A stretch of 64,000 bases of DNA from Paenibacillus sp. JQZ6Y-1 (GCF_040719145.1 NZ_JBFDUZ010000001.1:1302001-1366000); one strand, 5' to 3'. Numbered from the stretch's first letter, positions 53,746 through 63,406 are shown. Notes: generated by a model from the letters alone, not told the origin. Numbers and translations are program-made.

Positions 53746-54318
53746 ATGAACAATGATCGTGTTATTCTTGTGCAGCATCGTAAGCTCAAAAGTCAGCGGC
53801 TTATTTTGCGCTGGGTGGAGCTGAGCGATGCGCCTGATTTGTTTGAGGTCGTATCGGATCAGGAGACGACCCGCTTTTTGTTTCCGCCGCATGACAATGT
53901 GCAGCAAACGGAGCGTATGATTGCAAATTATTATATGGAAGAGCCGCAGGGCAAATATGCAGTTGTATTAAAGGAAACAGGTAAAGTGATTGGCACCTTT
54001 GAATTTCGAGTACATGCTCATAATCGTAGCGGCGAAATTGGCTTTACGCTAGGCAGTCGCTATTGGGGACATGGTTATATGACGGAAGCGGGCAAGCTGA
54101 TTTTGGAGCTGGCATTCCGTGAATTGAAGTTAGAACGCGTCTATGCAATGCACGATACGACCAATCCAGCATCGGGACGATTGATGCAGCGTCTTGGTAT
54201 GACGCTGGAAGGTATATTACGGCATGAACGGATGGATAGTAATCGTTGGGTGGACAGTGCGCATTATTCGATTTTGCAGCATGAGTATATACAGTTGGAC
54301 GAAAATTCCACAAGTTGA
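53746..54318 (+). CDS. GNAT acetyltransferase, RimJ/RimL-like
   Basis: This 190-residue protein is of the ribosomal-protein N-acetyltransferase type: SQRLILRWVELSDAPDLFEVVSDQETTRFL, then IGFTLGSRYWGHGYMTEAGKLILELAFRELKLERVYAMHDTTNPASGRLMQRLGMTLEGILRHERM. AAAGGAG is well spaced to the ATG. It is divergent from the kinase gene. The acceptor is unknown. Confidence 0.9.
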   Translation: MNNDRVILVQHRKLKSQRLILRWVELSDAPDLFEVVSDQETTRFLFPPHDNVQQTERMIANYYMEEPQGKYAVVLKETGKVIGTFEFRVHAHNRSGEIGFTLGSRYWGHGYMTEAGKLILELAFRELKLERVYAMHDTTNPASGRLMQRLGMTLEGILRHERMDSNRWVDSAHYSILQHEYIQLDENSTS

Positions 54319-54448
54319 AGACGCTGGGCATAGGCAAAAAACATTTAGCAACCAGAGCCCAAAGCAGGTTTAGAACCCTACAAATCCGTTTAATAAGACT
54401 CAATCACTTAACAATGAAAGGCTATATAGCCGAAAGGAAGCGAGACTT

Positions 54449-54616
54449 ATGAACGAAAATCGTAATGTTGATGTAGACAAAAGAGAAGTGCGCGTAGAGC
54501 GTAAATCGGATTCTGGAATGGTTGCATCGACGTTTATTAAATATGCAGCATACATTATTATTTTAGGGCTGGTATTGTGGTTCCTGATCAAATATCTGCT
54601 GCCAATGTTCCAGTAA
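54449..54616 (+). CDS. 55-residue single-pass membrane protein
   Basis: This short gene starts at ATG 54449 with GAAAGGAAG 8 nt upstream and ends at TAA 54614-54616. The first 22 residues are highly charged (Asp, Arg, Lys, Glu). A single hydrophobic helix follows (FIKYAAYIIILGLVLWFLI) and a short tail ends in Met-Phe-Gln. A terminator follows about 95 nt later. No family is recognised, but the layout (polar N-tail, one helix) is that of many Bacillales small membrane proteins. Confidence 0.68.
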   Translation: MNENRNVDVDKREVRVERKSDSGMVASTFIKYAAYIIILGLVLWFLIKYLLPMFQ

Positions 54617-54710
54617 TATAGTTGATGATTGGAGCCTGTAGAGTAGATGTCAGGAACGGCTGAGATTCTGCATCTCTTCGATAGTTCTTCGAATTTGTTT
54701 TATGCTAAAT

Positions 54711-54755
54711 AGCTTCATTCCTGATTATGTTGATCGAACAGGAATGAGGCTTTTT
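54711..54755 (+). terminator. intrinsic terminator
   Basis: AGCTTCATTCCTG (54711-54723) pairs with CAGGAATGAGGCT (54739-54751), one wobble, and ends in T5. It closes the small membrane-protein transcript. Confidence 0.83.
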
Positions 54756-54860
54756 GCTGTTGGTGAGTTGTGGAATAACAGGATAGGCATTTAATATGAT
54801 TTTGAATATCACGCAGAATGTTCCATTTTTTAAATTAGGACGTTTTCAAGAATAAGGTTG

Positions 54861-54886
54861 GTTTAAAGGTTGTGTGTACAGGTTAC
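54861..54886 (+). promoter_or_regulatory. weak sigma-B-like promoter before the SDR gene
   Basis: GTTTAA at 54861-54866, then 14 nt, then GGTTAC at 54881-54886, resembles the GTTTAA/GGGTAT general-stress pattern with mismatches in the -10. The downstream SDR is of a type often under stress control in Bacillus. Many Paenibacillus seem to lack a sigma-B regulon, so this is tentative. Confidence 0.3.
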
Positions 54887-54953
54887 ATAATGAGAGTTGG
54901 GACAGATGATAAACAGCAAGATACTTACATCCATTCAGAGGAGGAAATCAATC

Positions 54954-55850
54954 ATGGCAGACCTGTACACCATGCAAGATCCGACGAAACAATTTCCCAA
55001 GGCAGGACCGGAGTTGAAGCAACAGCAGGAGGAACCAGGCCTGCAAACGAAGATGAATCCTATCCCGGATTCCGGTGAAGAAACATACCGTGGCACCGGC
55101 AGACTGACCGGACGCAAAGCTCTTGTCACCGGCGCAGATAGCGGTATCGGACGTGCGGCAGCGATTGCTTATGCACGCGAAGGCGCAGACGTAGTCATCG
55201 CCTATTTACCAGAAGAGGAAGAAGATGCACAACAAGTCATCAAGCTGATCGAAGCGGAAGGTCGCAAAGCGGTAGCTGTACCGGGCGATCTGAAGGATGA
55301 GCAATATTGTGTGCAACTGATCGAAACGACAGTCAAAGAGTTGGGTGGTATCGACATTCTGGCGAACGTTGCCGGTAAACAGCAACACGTCAAAGATATT
55401 GCCGATCTGACTACCGAGCAATTTGACCATACCTTCAAAACGAACGTTTACTCGCTATTCTGGCTCTGTAAAGCAGCCATCAAACATATGAAGCCAGGTA
55501 GCAGCATTATTAATACATCCTCCATTCAGGCATACAGCCCATCGGAGATTCTGCTGGATTATGCAACAACCAAATCCGCGATCAATACATTCAGCAAAGC
55601 ACTGGCACAACAAGTGGGACCGAAAGGTATCCGTGTTAACGTAGTCGCTCCGGGTCCAGTATGGACACCGCTGCAAATCGTTGGCGGTCAACCACAAGAA
55701 GCATTGCCTGAGTTTGGTGAGCAAACTCCGCTCGGTCGTCCGGGTCAACCGGTCGAAATGGCTCCAGCATACGTATTCCTAGCAAGTCAGGAATCCAGCT
55801 ATGTTAGCGGTGAAACGCTGAATGCCAATGGCGGTATGCCAACTCCATAA
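54954..55850 (+). CDS. short-chain dehydrogenase with N-terminal extension (YhdF/YhxC-like)
   Basis: This 298-residue SDR oxidoreductase belongs to the general-stress group that begins with a Gln/Pro-rich tail (residues 1-45, [37 protein letters not shown]). The NAD(P) site is TGADSGIG, and the catalytic Tyr203 and Lys207 lie in [22 protein letters not shown] and [13 protein letters not shown] complete the family pattern. GAGGAGG is well spaced before the ATG at 54954. The substrate of the family is unknown. Confidence 0.92.
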   Translation: MADLYTMQDPTKQFPKAGPELKQQQEEPGLQTKMNPIPDSGEETYRGTGRLTGRKALVTGADSGIGRAAAIAYAREGADVVIAYLPEEEEDAQQVIKLIEAEGRKAVAVPGDLKDEQYCVQLIETTVKELGGIDILANVAGKQQHVKDIADLTTEQFDHTFKTNVYSLFWLCKAAIKHMKPGSSIINTSSIQAYSPSEILLDYATTKSAINTFSKALAQQVGPKGIRVNVVAPGPVWTPLQIVGGQPQEALPEFGEQTPLGRPGQPVEMAPAYVFLASQESSYVSGETLNANGGMPTP

Positions 55851-55901
55851 GTAATAACGCGTCATTCTCATCAACAACAAACAGTTAGTAGAAAAAAGAT
55901 A

Positions 55902-55947
55902 AGCCCGGATATAGAGCGACATATGTTGTCTATATCCGGGCTTTTTA
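55902..55947 (+). terminator. intrinsic terminator
   Basis: AAGCCCGGATATAG at 55902-55915 pairs perfectly with 55931-55944 over a 15-nt loop and ends in T5. Confidence 0.88.
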
Positions 55948-55980
55948 ATGCTGAATTGCTTATTGGATTTTGAATGTCTG

Positions 55981-56469
55981 CTACTCTTTGGTCCCTAAAA
56001 TATCGGTATTGGGCGGTACATACCCCATTTGACGCGCGAGAGCCATCACTTGCCCTTTATGATGGAATTCATGAGTGATGGTATGCAGCAGTAATTTACT
56101 TGGTGTCATAGAGATAGGTTCCCCTTGATCTCTCCATGGAATGCTTCGCTGAATCGGTTCATCCATGACATGAGCATATTCTAATAGAACTTGGTCTACA
56201 TAACGATCCACTTGCGTAAAGCGGGCTTGGATGTCTTTCAAATCGAAGGATAAGCGTTGTTCGTTAGAGGTAATGGGGGTTTTTGTTTGTAGCAATATAT
56301 AAGAGCCAAGCCAAGCATGATAACAATCTGCGATATGAACCAGCGTATCTCTAATACTTGGAGAACCCTGTTCATGATAGCGAGTGAAATCGTCTGGATG
56401 TAGTTCCTTGCAGAAATCAAGCAGGATGGCTCGGGTCTGTTTGACCCATTGATATTCGTTGGAATGCAC
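55981..56469 (-). CDS. DinB-family protein
   Basis: This 162-residue four-helix DinB/YfiT-type protein has metal-ligand histidines in RDTLVHIADCYHAWLGS and in HTITHEFHHKGQVMALARQMGY. The start is GTG at 56469, since GGAGGAG lies 5 nt before it; the ATG 14 codons upstream has no ribosome binding site. Family members include bacillithiol transferases and damage-inducible proteins; the exact thiol or substrate is unknown. Confidence 0.9.
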   Translation of the reverse strand: MHSNEYQWVKQTRAILLDFCKELHPDDFTRYHEQGSPSIRDTLVHIADCYHAWLGSYILLQTKTPITSNEQRLSFDLKDIQARFTQVDRYVDQVLLEYAHVMDEPIQRSIPWRDQGEPISMTPSKLLLHTITHEFHHKGQVMALARQMGYVPPNTDILGTKE

Positions 56470-56935
56470 GAGATCTCCTCCAATATGTAAATATTCCTTA
56501 TATTCCAGCACATTTCTTTCTTACGCGCCAACACCGTTATTCCTTATAGACCAACACAATCATAGCTTCTGTTCGATGATAACGTATGTTTTCGGATATG
56601 TACAAGTTATTGTGTAGGTGAATGGTACTTCAGCAATATCCAAACGAGTAGCAAAATAGGCAAAACTCATATATCTATAGTGATCAACCATTACCTATCC
56701 CTTTTTGTCAGATGTACAGTTGCAGTGCTGGTAGCGGATAGGTATATAATGGAAACGTTGGGGTAGTATTGTTCAGCTGAGGTTGGTTGTATATGGTTTT
56801 GATGATGTAGATGGTCAATGTTCTCACTGGCGACGGTATGTAAAAGAGCAGGAATTTTGAAGAAGCAATGGAAGCGGGCAGAGTAAGTTGCACAGAGTGA
56901 TACAAAATACGTGTCATATGAAGGAGTAGATGCTT
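56470..56935. other. divergent intergenic region
   Basis: This 466-nt gap lies between the DinB gene (minus) and the histidine phosphatase gene (plus). It is AT-rich. I see no strong promoter pair, repeat or gene. Confidence 0.35.
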
Positions 56936-57475
56936 ATGACGGAGCTGTATATCATTCGTCATTGTCAGGCGACTGGGCAGGAGGCAGAAGCGGAATTGAC
57001 CGACATCGGCAAGCTACAGGCGATTGAACTAGCTGATTCTCTACAATCCGTCGGTATTGATTATATTGTCACCAGTACGTATGAACGTGCGCGCTGTACG
57101 ATTGAGCCATTGGCACAGCGAATTGGGTTACCCGTAAATGAAGATGAGCGATTGATCGAGCGTGTATTATGCGGCAATTCTCACCAGAATTGGCGCGAGA
57201 TGCTGCGGCGCACGTATGATGAACCGGAGCTATGTTACGAAGGCGGCGAATCGAGTTGTGCTGCTGTGGAGAGAGCTTTGCAAGTAGTGCAATCTATATT
57301 GTCCGCGTCGTATGAGCGTCCAGCGCTAGTTTCACATGGCAATTTGATCTCGCTACTGCTAAGGCATTACGAGTCTTCCTTCGGTTTTGCAGAATGGGAG
57401 CGTTTGTCGAATCCCGATGTGTATGTAATCAAGATGCAACCAGAGCATACGGTGATCGAAAGGGTATGGGTTTGA
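56936..57475 (+). CDS. histidine phosphatase-family protein
   Basis: This 179-residue phosphoglycerate-mutase-like protein has the catalytic RHC(Q) motif with His9, LTDIGKLQAIELADSL, TSTYERARCTIEPLA and a second His in LVSHGNLISLLLRHY. AAGGAG 9 nt before ATG 56936 makes it preferable to the ATG at 56930. The short length and loose consensus suggest a broad phosphatase and not a glycolytic mutase. Confidence 0.9.
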   Translation: MTELYIIRHCQATGQEAEAELTDIGKLQAIELADSLQSVGIDYIVTSTYERARCTIEPLAQRIGLPVNEDERLIERVLCGNSHQNWREMLRRTYDEPELCYEGGESSCAAVERALQVVQSILSASYERPALVSHGNLISLLLRHYESSFGFAEWERLSNPDVYVIKMQPEHTVIERVWV

Positions 57476-57554
57476 TTTACATATAACACTATGCTAAGGT
57501 ATTGTTGTTACGAATCATAATCTACTAATACATCATATACAAGGAGGAAGTTTA

Positions 57555-58658
57555 ATGAGTACAGAATCCTTATTCCAACCTTTTCATAGTGAAAAATTAA
57601 ATCTGAGCAACCGAATCGTGATGGCACCAATGACCCGCGGTTTCTCTCCGGGCAATGTACCGGGTGAGGATGTAGCGGAATACTATCGTCGCCGCGCAGC
57701 TGGTGGCGTCGGACTCATTGTAACGGAAGGAACTGGCATCAATCATCCCTCCTCAATCAGTGGCGCCAGCATCCCTGTTTTCCACGGCGAAGCAGCGCTG
57801 GCAGGCTGGAAAAAAGTCGTTGAAGCTGTACATGCAGAAGGCGGCAAAATCGCTCCACAGCTCTGGCACGTTGGTATGGCGCGGAAACAGGGCGATGAGC
57901 CGAATCCCGAAGTAGCACCAGTCGGACCATCTGGTCTTAATTTGCAAGGGGAGGAAAAGGGCGTACCGCTTAGTGAAGTGGAGATCGATGATCTGATTCA
58001 AGCCTATGCCCAAGCAGCCTCGGATGCGAAGAAAGTTGGCTTTGACGCAATTGAGCTGCATGGCGCGCACGGTTATCTGATTGACCAATTCTTATGGGAG
58101 CGTACAAATCGCCGTACGGATCGCTTTGGCGGTGATTTGGTTGGGCGTGCTACCTTTGCGATTGAGATAGTAAAAGCCTGCCGTGCAGCCGTAGGCGAAG
58201 ATTTCCCAATCATTTTCCGTTTCTCTCAATGGAAAATGTCTGATTACACAGCGAAGCTGGCAGAAACACCGGAGCAATTGAAGGAGCTGCTGCAACCATT
58301 GGCAGATGCAGGCGTGGATATTTTCCATGCGTCTACGCGTCGTTTCTGGGTGCCGGAATTTGAAGGCTCCGATCTCAATCTCGCAGGCTGGACGCAAAAG
58401 CTGACTGGCAAACCGACAATCTCGGTCGGTTCGGTTGGACTCAAAGCTGAATTCACACCGGGGCAAAATCAGCCAGTGGAAGATGATCCAACCGCACATC
58501 TAGACGAGCTGATTACTCATCTGGATAAAGGTGAATTCGATCTGATCGCTATTGGGCGTGCGCTGATTAGTGATGCCGAGTGGCCAAACAAAGTCCGCGA
58601 TCAACGCACTACAGATATTCAGACGTTTAGCAAAGAGGATTTGCAATCGCTGGTCTGA
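57555..58658 (+). CDS. old-yellow-enzyme-type NADH:flavin oxidoreductase
   Basis: This 367-residue FMN (beta/alpha)8 enzyme reduces activated alkenes, quinones or nitro esters. Visible patterns are NRIVMAPMTRGFSPGNVP, EYYRRRAAGGVGLIVTEGTGI, IAPQLWHVGMAR, ELHGAHGYLIDQFLWERTNRRTDRFGG, and LIAIGRALISDAEWPNKVR. AAGGAGG is well spaced before the ATG. A single gene with a terminator after it; probably part of the redox or detoxification response. Confidence 0.93.
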   Translation: MSTESLFQPFHSEKLNLSNRIVMAPMTRGFSPGNVPGEDVAEYYRRRAAGGVGLIVTEGTGINHPSSISGASIPVFHGEAALAGWKKVVEAVHAEGGKIAPQLWHVGMARKQGDEPNPEVAPVGPSGLNLQGEEKGVPLSEVEIDDLIQAYAQAASDAKKVGFDAIELHGAHGYLIDQFLWERTNRRTDRFGGDLVGRATFAIEIVKACRAAVGEDFPIIFRFSQWKMSDYTAKLAETPEQLKELLQPLADAGVDIFHASTRRFWVPEFEGSDLNLAGWTQKLTGKPTISVGSVGLKAEFTPGQNQPVEDDPTAHLDELITHLDKGEFDLIAIGRALISDAEWPNKVRDQRTTDIQTFSKEDLQSLV

Positions 58659-58811
58659 ACTAGCTGGAATGTGTAGGTTTCAGTGATCGTGTAGATCTAA
58701 GCTGATCATATAGAACTTACTTGGTGTAATACCTCTAATAGTATGTTTAGTATCAAAGATTTCATTCGTTTGCCATCCAAGTAGTATCTGCATTGGTGCT
58801 TTGTGGTATAC

Positions 58812-58844
58812 AAGAGCGGTTGGGATATGATCCTGACCGCTCTT
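58812..58844 (+). terminator. intrinsic terminator
   Basis: AAGAGCGGT at 58812-58820 pairs with ACCGCTCTT at 58836-58844, with an inner GGAT/ATCC pair. T run is short. The following 250 nt to 59090 is AT-rich and gene-free. Confidence 0.7.
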
Positions 58845-59090
58845 TACTGTATACACCTTTTTAATAGTATGTATCTTTTCAATATATGTCTTTTTAGTAT
58901 GGATGGATCAATATTGATTCCTTGCAGGGAGAGAGAAATGAAGAGTGAAATGTCTACAATTTAATCGTCTACTAAAGATTAGATGATTAATAAATAGACC
59001 ATGTGGTAATACAACAGAGTACAGACATTACAAATTTGCATATAAAGTTACCTATTCACTCATACTTATACTCAACAGGAGGAATACATC

Positions 59091-59855
59091 ATGACACAAA
59101 AATTACAGCAAACTGTAGCACTCGTTACTGGAGCAAGCAGTGGTATTGGCGAAGCGACAGCGAAGACTCTTGCCGCGCAAGGCGCATCTGTAGCTCTGGT
59201 GGCTCGTCGTCGGGATCGTTTGGAAAAGCTGGCTTCTGAGATTGAAGCCGCAGGCGGTAAGGCGCTGGTGATTGAAGCGGACATTACCGAACAGAAGCAG
59301 GCAGAGCAAGCGGTACAGCAAGCTGTAGAGCATTATGGTCGGCTGGATACAGTAGTCAACAATGCGGGAGTGATGCTGCTTGGACCAGCACAGGACGCAC
59401 CGCTGGAGGAATGGGAGCGTATGGTGTCGATCAATATTAACGGGCTGCTGTATGTATCTCATGCTGCACTGCCGCATTTGGTAAAAGCAGCCGCTTCCTC
59501 AGAGCGTAATGTTGCCGACTTGGTCAATATTAGCTCCGTTGCTGGACGTAAAACGATGGCAGGCGGCGCTGTTTACAATCTAACCAAATTTGGTGTCGCT
59601 GCCTTTACCGATGCGCTTCGCCAGGAAACAGCTGGACAAAGTGTACGTGTGTCTGCTGTCGAGCCGGGTGCGGTAGCTACGGAATTGAGCAATCATATGC
59701 GCGATGAAGTACGTGAACAGAGTATGAAAGCATTCAGCGATATAGAGACGCTGGAAGCGCAGGATATTGCAGAGGCGATTGAATATATCGTTACTCGTCC
59801 ACGCCGTGTCGCAGTGAATGAGGTACTGATCCGACCTACAGATCAAGCGTTGTAA
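59091..59855 (+). CDS. short-chain dehydrogenase, YdfG-like
   Basis: This 254-residue SDR oxidoreductase has TGASSGIG at residues 13-20 for NAD(P), NNAGVMLLGP, a VNISSVAGRK strand with catalytic Ser, Tyr162 and Lys166 in AVYNLTKFG, and VEPGAVATELSNHM. CAGGAGG is well spaced before the ATG. The pattern matches the YdfG/clavaldehyde-dehydrogenase-like subgroup acting on 3-hydroxy acids or other alcohols. Confidence 0.93.
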   Translation: MTQKLQQTVALVTGASSGIGEATAKTLAAQGASVALVARRRDRLEKLASEIEAAGGKALVIEADITEQKQAEQAVQQAVEHYGRLDTVVNNAGVMLLGPAQDAPLEEWERMVSININGLLYVSHAALPHLVKAAASSERNVADLVNISSVAGRKTMAGGAVYNLTKFGVAAFTDALRQETAGQSVRVSAVEPGAVATELSNHMRDEVREQSMKAFSDIETLEAQDIAEAIEYIVTRPRRVAVNEVLIRPTDQAL

Positions 59856-59948
59856 GCTGAGCGGAAGTAGCAGATGAGCGATTTCACTGCCTGATGCATA
59901 AATAGCTTGAATGACAAAGTCGTAGTGCTTAATCTATGAAGTGCAAAG

Positions 59949-59995
59949 AAAACCACATGCGCATATCCTTTCTAGGGATACGCGCATGTGGTTTT
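59949..59995 (+). terminator. intrinsic terminator
   Basis: AAAACCACATGCGC at 59949-59962 pairs with GCGCATGTGGTTTT at 59982-59995, with an inner ATATCC/GGGATA-type match. It is the end of the SDR transcript. The stretch 60000-60385 has no supported gene. Confidence 0.88.
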
Positions 59996-60385
59996 TACAT
60001 ATATATATGCAATCATTTACTCAAACCCAAGACATGGGACTTTGTAGGCTCTTATAACGTAACAAGCTGTCGATTGTGTATCCATCTGCCCGCAACCAGC
60101 GAAGCAGAGAGTATTGAGAAGAGGATGCTTCATTTTCAACCATGAACAACAAAGAGATGAGCAATGATCCATTCCTCTTCCAAGGATACAAAGCCTGTCA
60201 TAGAGGTGTATGACGTATGAGAAGTACAAGTCGCCCCAAAACGATAACCTTTTCATTCTATCCATTTCTATATGTCAATTTGTACTAAGACAGACGTTGT
60301 GATTTCTGTATAGAGGTATGCACAAGCGCTGGAATATAGTAGTGTTTAACCTGTATTTTCCAAATAAACGTTAAAGGAGACTATT

Positions 60386-61045
60386 ATGCCGAAACCATGG
60401 AGTCGCTGTTTTGTTCCTTTTCTTGCTATGATTCTTGCCTTCACGTCAGTATTCTCCAGTTATGCCCATGCGGAAGTACAGAAGGATGCGGTAAACCAGC
60501 AAGCGCTTGATCGTGCCAAAGAGGTTGCATCGATGACAGAGGAGGAAAGGCAGCAAGAGCTGGGCAGTATTCCAGATCTGGAATCCAAGCAAGCTGCCCT
60601 GTCTGAGTCGCTTGTATATCAATCCAATACCGGTAAAATTGTAATCAATCAGGTAAAGGCGAAGCAATTGTATTCGTTCTCTGAACAAGAATTGAAAGGA
60701 TATAGCGCTTTTCTAAGTAGTCTTACTCCTGATGAAACGCATGATTTATTGAAGGCGTATGGAGTGGATGTGTCGACAGCAGCTCCAATAGAGGGGAACG
60801 TCGTCACTCCTCAGATCGCTCCTATCATCTGGATTGGTATCATTGCGATTGGCGTTATCGCTGGCGGAGTCATCTTCAGTGCCCTTTATTTTAATCATCA
60901 GCAAAAAATGACCTTAATCAATCGTTGTTATGACGAAGGCGGTACTCCGAAGATCGATAGTCGCGATCAGAGTGGACTCAACGGAACAACCAACAGTGGT
61001 GCAGCAGAAGGTGCAAACGGATACAAATTTGAATGTATTAAATAA
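60386..61045 (+). CDS. secreted/membrane protein of unknown family
   Basis: This 219-residue protein has a signal peptide (residues 1-29, ending Ala-His-Ala), an acidic and Gln-rich exported region (residues 30-145) and one hydrophobic helix at about 150-170 (PIIWIGIIAIGVIAGGVIFSALYF). A short tail with two cysteines follows (NRCYDEGG and FECIK). With signal peptide plus internal helix, the N-terminal domain is outside. AAAGGAG precedes the ATG. Two tiny membrane-protein genes follow in the same direction. I do not recognise the family. Confidence 0.7.
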   Translation: MPKPWSRCFVPFLAMILAFTSVFSSYAHAEVQKDAVNQQALDRAKEVASMTEEERQQELGSIPDLESKQAALSESLVYQSNTGKIVINQVKAKQLYSFSEQELKGYSAFLSSLTPDETHDLLKAYGVDVSTAAPIEGNVVTPQIAPIIWIGIIAIGVIAGGVIFSALYFNHQQKMTLINRCYDEGGTPKIDSRDQSGLNGTTNSGAAEGANGYKFECIK

Positions 61046-61102
61046 TATTGTACTACCGATATGATCGAACGATCACTATGATCAAACGGGAGGGATACTC
61101 AT

Positions 61103-61279
61103 ATGGGACTGACGATATTGATGTACAGTCTGGCTGTGCTGGTTGTGGGCGTGATTGCGCTCGCCTTTTATACGACGGTACAAACGTATAAATTAAAACA
61201 GCGTGAATTGGAATTGCAGCGCATGGAGCTGCAAAGCAAAGGAACAACGGGCGAGAATATGGCAGGCTCAACATCCTAA
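61103..61279 (+). CDS. 58-residue membrane protein with charged helical tail
   Basis: A short gene starting at ATG 61103 with GGGAGGG about 9 nt upstream and ending at TAA 61277-61279. It encodes one N-terminal transmembrane helix (MYSLAVLVVGVIALAFY), then a charged amphipathic coiled-coil-like helix (TVQTYKLKQRELELQRMELQ) and a short Gly/Thr/Ser tail. It is clearly paralogous to the next gene. Confidence 0.72.
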   Translation: MGLTILMYSLAVLVVGVIALAFYTTVQTYKLKQRELELQRMELQSKGTTGENMAGSTS

Positions 61280-61377
61280 GCTAACGACTGCCAAACCGAT
61301 ATCATATGCTGTTATTGGATAAAAGAACGAGAGGAACATGAAAGCCAAGCAAAGCTGAACTAGAGGATGTGATAGAT

Positions 61378-61524
61378 ATGATCGTAGAATGGATGTACTA
61401 TTTGCTTGCTCTTCTTGTGATCGTTGTGATTGTACTTGCTTTCTATCATACAATTCAGCATTTCAAAGCCAAACACCGACAGTTGGACGAACGGGAAGTG
61501 CAATTGCGGCAAAGGACGAAATAG
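61378..61524 (+). CDS. 48-residue membrane protein, paralogue of the preceding gene
   Basis: ATG at 61378, with AGAGGATGTGAT nearby, to TAG at 61522-61524. It has an N-terminal helix (MYYLLALLVIVVIVLAFY) and a charged helix (TIQHFKAKHRQLDEREVQLRQ). Position by position it repeats the previous protein: VIxLAFYxTxQxxKxKxRxL. A perfect terminator follows. Together with the previous gene it looks like a tandem duplication. Confidence 0.7.
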   Translation: MIVEWMYYLLALLVIVVIVLAFYHTIQHFKAKHRQLDEREVQLRQRTK

Positions 61525-61539
61525 GATTCAACCATCAGC

Positions 61540-61573
61540 AAAACACTCTGTCTGAATCGACAGAGTGTTTTTT
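61540..61573 (+). terminator. intrinsic terminator
   Basis: AAAACACTCTGTC at 61540-61552 pairs perfectly with GACAGAGTGTTTT at 61559-61571, over a 6-nt loop, and ends in T6. It closes the cluster of three genes beginning at 60386. Confidence 0.92.
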
Positions 61574-61608
61574 GTGCTCGTGCTGAGGTGACTACATACC
61601 ATTAAACG

Positions 61609-62982
61609 TTAAGCCTGTGATTCTGCGAGTTTAGCTTGATTTGCTAGCGAGGAACGCTCACTCCGAGGCTTATCAAAATTGCCGTAGCGCTCTTGTACAA
61701 GCAGGAAAGCGACACTACCAAGCAGACAGGGAATCGCGAAGAACATAAATGCTTTTTGCGGAGCGATATTGGTCGCCAGCAGTAAGCCAATCAGTACGGG
61801 AGCCAGAATCGCACCAATTCGTCCAACTCCTACGCTCACTCCAACTCCTGTAGCACGGATTTCGCGCGGATAAAATTCGGAAATGTATGGATTGATCAAG
61901 TTTTGCGTTCCGACCGTACAAGCACCGCCCAACGCAATTAGTATATATAACAGAGCAGTATTGGATGTCAGACTCAAGCAAACGAAGCAAATGGAACCAA
62001 GTAAGAAGTAGGTCACCAGTACGGTACGATGCCCTACTTTTTCTACCAGATAGCCACCTAGCAGTGAACCGCCAATCTGTCCAACTGCGAGTACAAGCAC
62101 GAAGGAAAGGCTTGAGGTGATGCCATAGCCGGAGCCTTGCATGATTTTCGGCAGCCATGTGTTAAGTCCGTAGATCATCAGCAGACAGCTGAATACCGCT
62201 ACCCAGAAAGCAAATGTGCTTAATGCCCGGTTATGGATAAACAGCTTTTTGACTGGTGCACCTTCAGCGCGCTTCTGTACAGCTTCATATTCAAAATCGT
62301 CCTGTGCTGTATAATTACCCTGCGGGTGAATTTGATTCAAAATGCCTGCCACGGCTGCGCCCTGCTTGCGCACAATATGATAGGACAATGATTCCGGGAA
62401 CTGCTTCCAGAAGAAAGGAAGTGTGAACAGCGGAATGATTCCAAGCCAGTACAGAAAGCGCCAGCCCAGATGCTCCATTAGATACATGCCGACCAGTGAA
62501 GCAGCAATACTACCGATCGAATATCCGCAATACATAATCGCTACAGTTAGCGCCCGATTTTTCTTCGGTGAATATTCGGTCATGAGTGAGATAACGGCAG
62601 GCATCAAGCCGCCCATACCAATCCCTGCGATAAAGCGCATGACTGTAAACACCTGTGCATTGGGAGCAAGCCCTGCAAGTAGGGAGAAGACGCTGAATAG
62701 TAACATACAGATCGCGAGAACTTTTTTGCGACCGATCACATCGGACAATGCGCTCAATACAAATGCGCCTATCATCATCCCGACTAGTGTATAACTACCG
62801 ATAGCACCTGCTGCTACGGGCGTCAAACCGTAATCCTGCATCATTAACGGCAAGCCAATGCCGTAAGTAGCAATATCGAATCCGTCAAATCCTATCGCAA
62901 AAAAGCACCATACAAAGACGAGCAAATGAAATCGATGAAATCGGCTATCTGCGATCACCTGATGAGGTAGTACGTTGCGCAT
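61609..62982 (-). CDS. MFS transporter, AAHS (aromatic acid:H+ symporter) type
   Basis: This 457-residue, 12-helix transporter has helix-1 pattern VWCFFAIGFDGFDIATYGIGLPLMMQDYGL with the essential Asp pair of AAHS/BenK/PcaK-type members, SDVIGRKKVLAICMLLFSVFSLLAG and RFIAGIGMGGLMPAVISLMTEY, and a conserved EFYPREIRATGVGVSVGVGRIGAILAP. AAGGGGAT precedes the ATG at 62982. Substrates of the group are aromatic or organic acids such as benzoate or 4-hydroxybenzoate; no aromatic catabolic gene lies near. Confidence 0.88.
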   Translation of the reverse strand: MRNVLPHQVIADSRFHRFHLLVFVWCFFAIGFDGFDIATYGIGLPLMMQDYGLTPVAAGAIGSYTLVGMMIGAFVLSALSDVIGRKKVLAICMLLFSVFSLLAGLAPNAQVFTVMRFIAGIGMGGLMPAVISLMTEYSPKKNRALTVAIMYCGYSIGSIAASLVGMYLMEHLGWRFLYWLGIIPLFTLPFFWKQFPESLSYHIVRKQGAAVAGILNQIHPQGNYTAQDDFEYEAVQKRAEGAPVKKLFIHNRALSTFAFWVAVFSCLLMIYGLNTWLPKIMQGSGYGITSSLSFVLVLAVGQIGGSLLGGYLVEKVGHRTVLVTYFLLGSICFVCLSLTSNTALLYILIALGGACTVGTQNLINPYISEFYPREIRATGVGVSVGVGRIGAILAPVLIGLLLATNIAPQKAFMFFAIPCLLGSVAFLLVQERYGNFDKPRSERSSLANQAKLAESQA

Positions 62983-63406
62983 AATAAATCCCCTTTTTGT
63001 CTCTATTGTATAGGCGTAATCATATCATGCGCAGAATGAGTGACGGTAACTGTTAATCCTGATAGTTGGCTATAGCATGAGACTATGCCTATGTTTCCGA
63101 TCTGGCGATATGCTCTGATGTGATGATGTACTCAAATATGATGATATCACCTTGAACGTTTTGGACTATACGGGATTTTGGCATAAAGGTATCTGAATCA
63201 TCTGAGCAATACAGGCGGCATGATATAATGAAAGGATAAACGGATGTATAGGGTGACAATAACTGTGCACGTTATCTCATTTCATCTATCCATGTACTAC
63301 AACTATGGATCGGTATACCCATGATCGCTTGGTCATGTACCGATCTACCATTTACTAATTTATAATCAGGATAATCCTATCCAAGTCTACGAACGAGGTC
63401 ATGTCA
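62983..63406. other. divergent intergenic region
   Basis: A TATAAT at 63224-63229 points to the metallopeptidase gene, but the -35 position is weak. No repeat or gene is evident. Confidence 0.35.

Noticed and set aside
59936..60145. 69-codon frame after the YdfG-like gene
   Set aside because: It runs through a strong intrinsic terminator and has no ribosome binding site.
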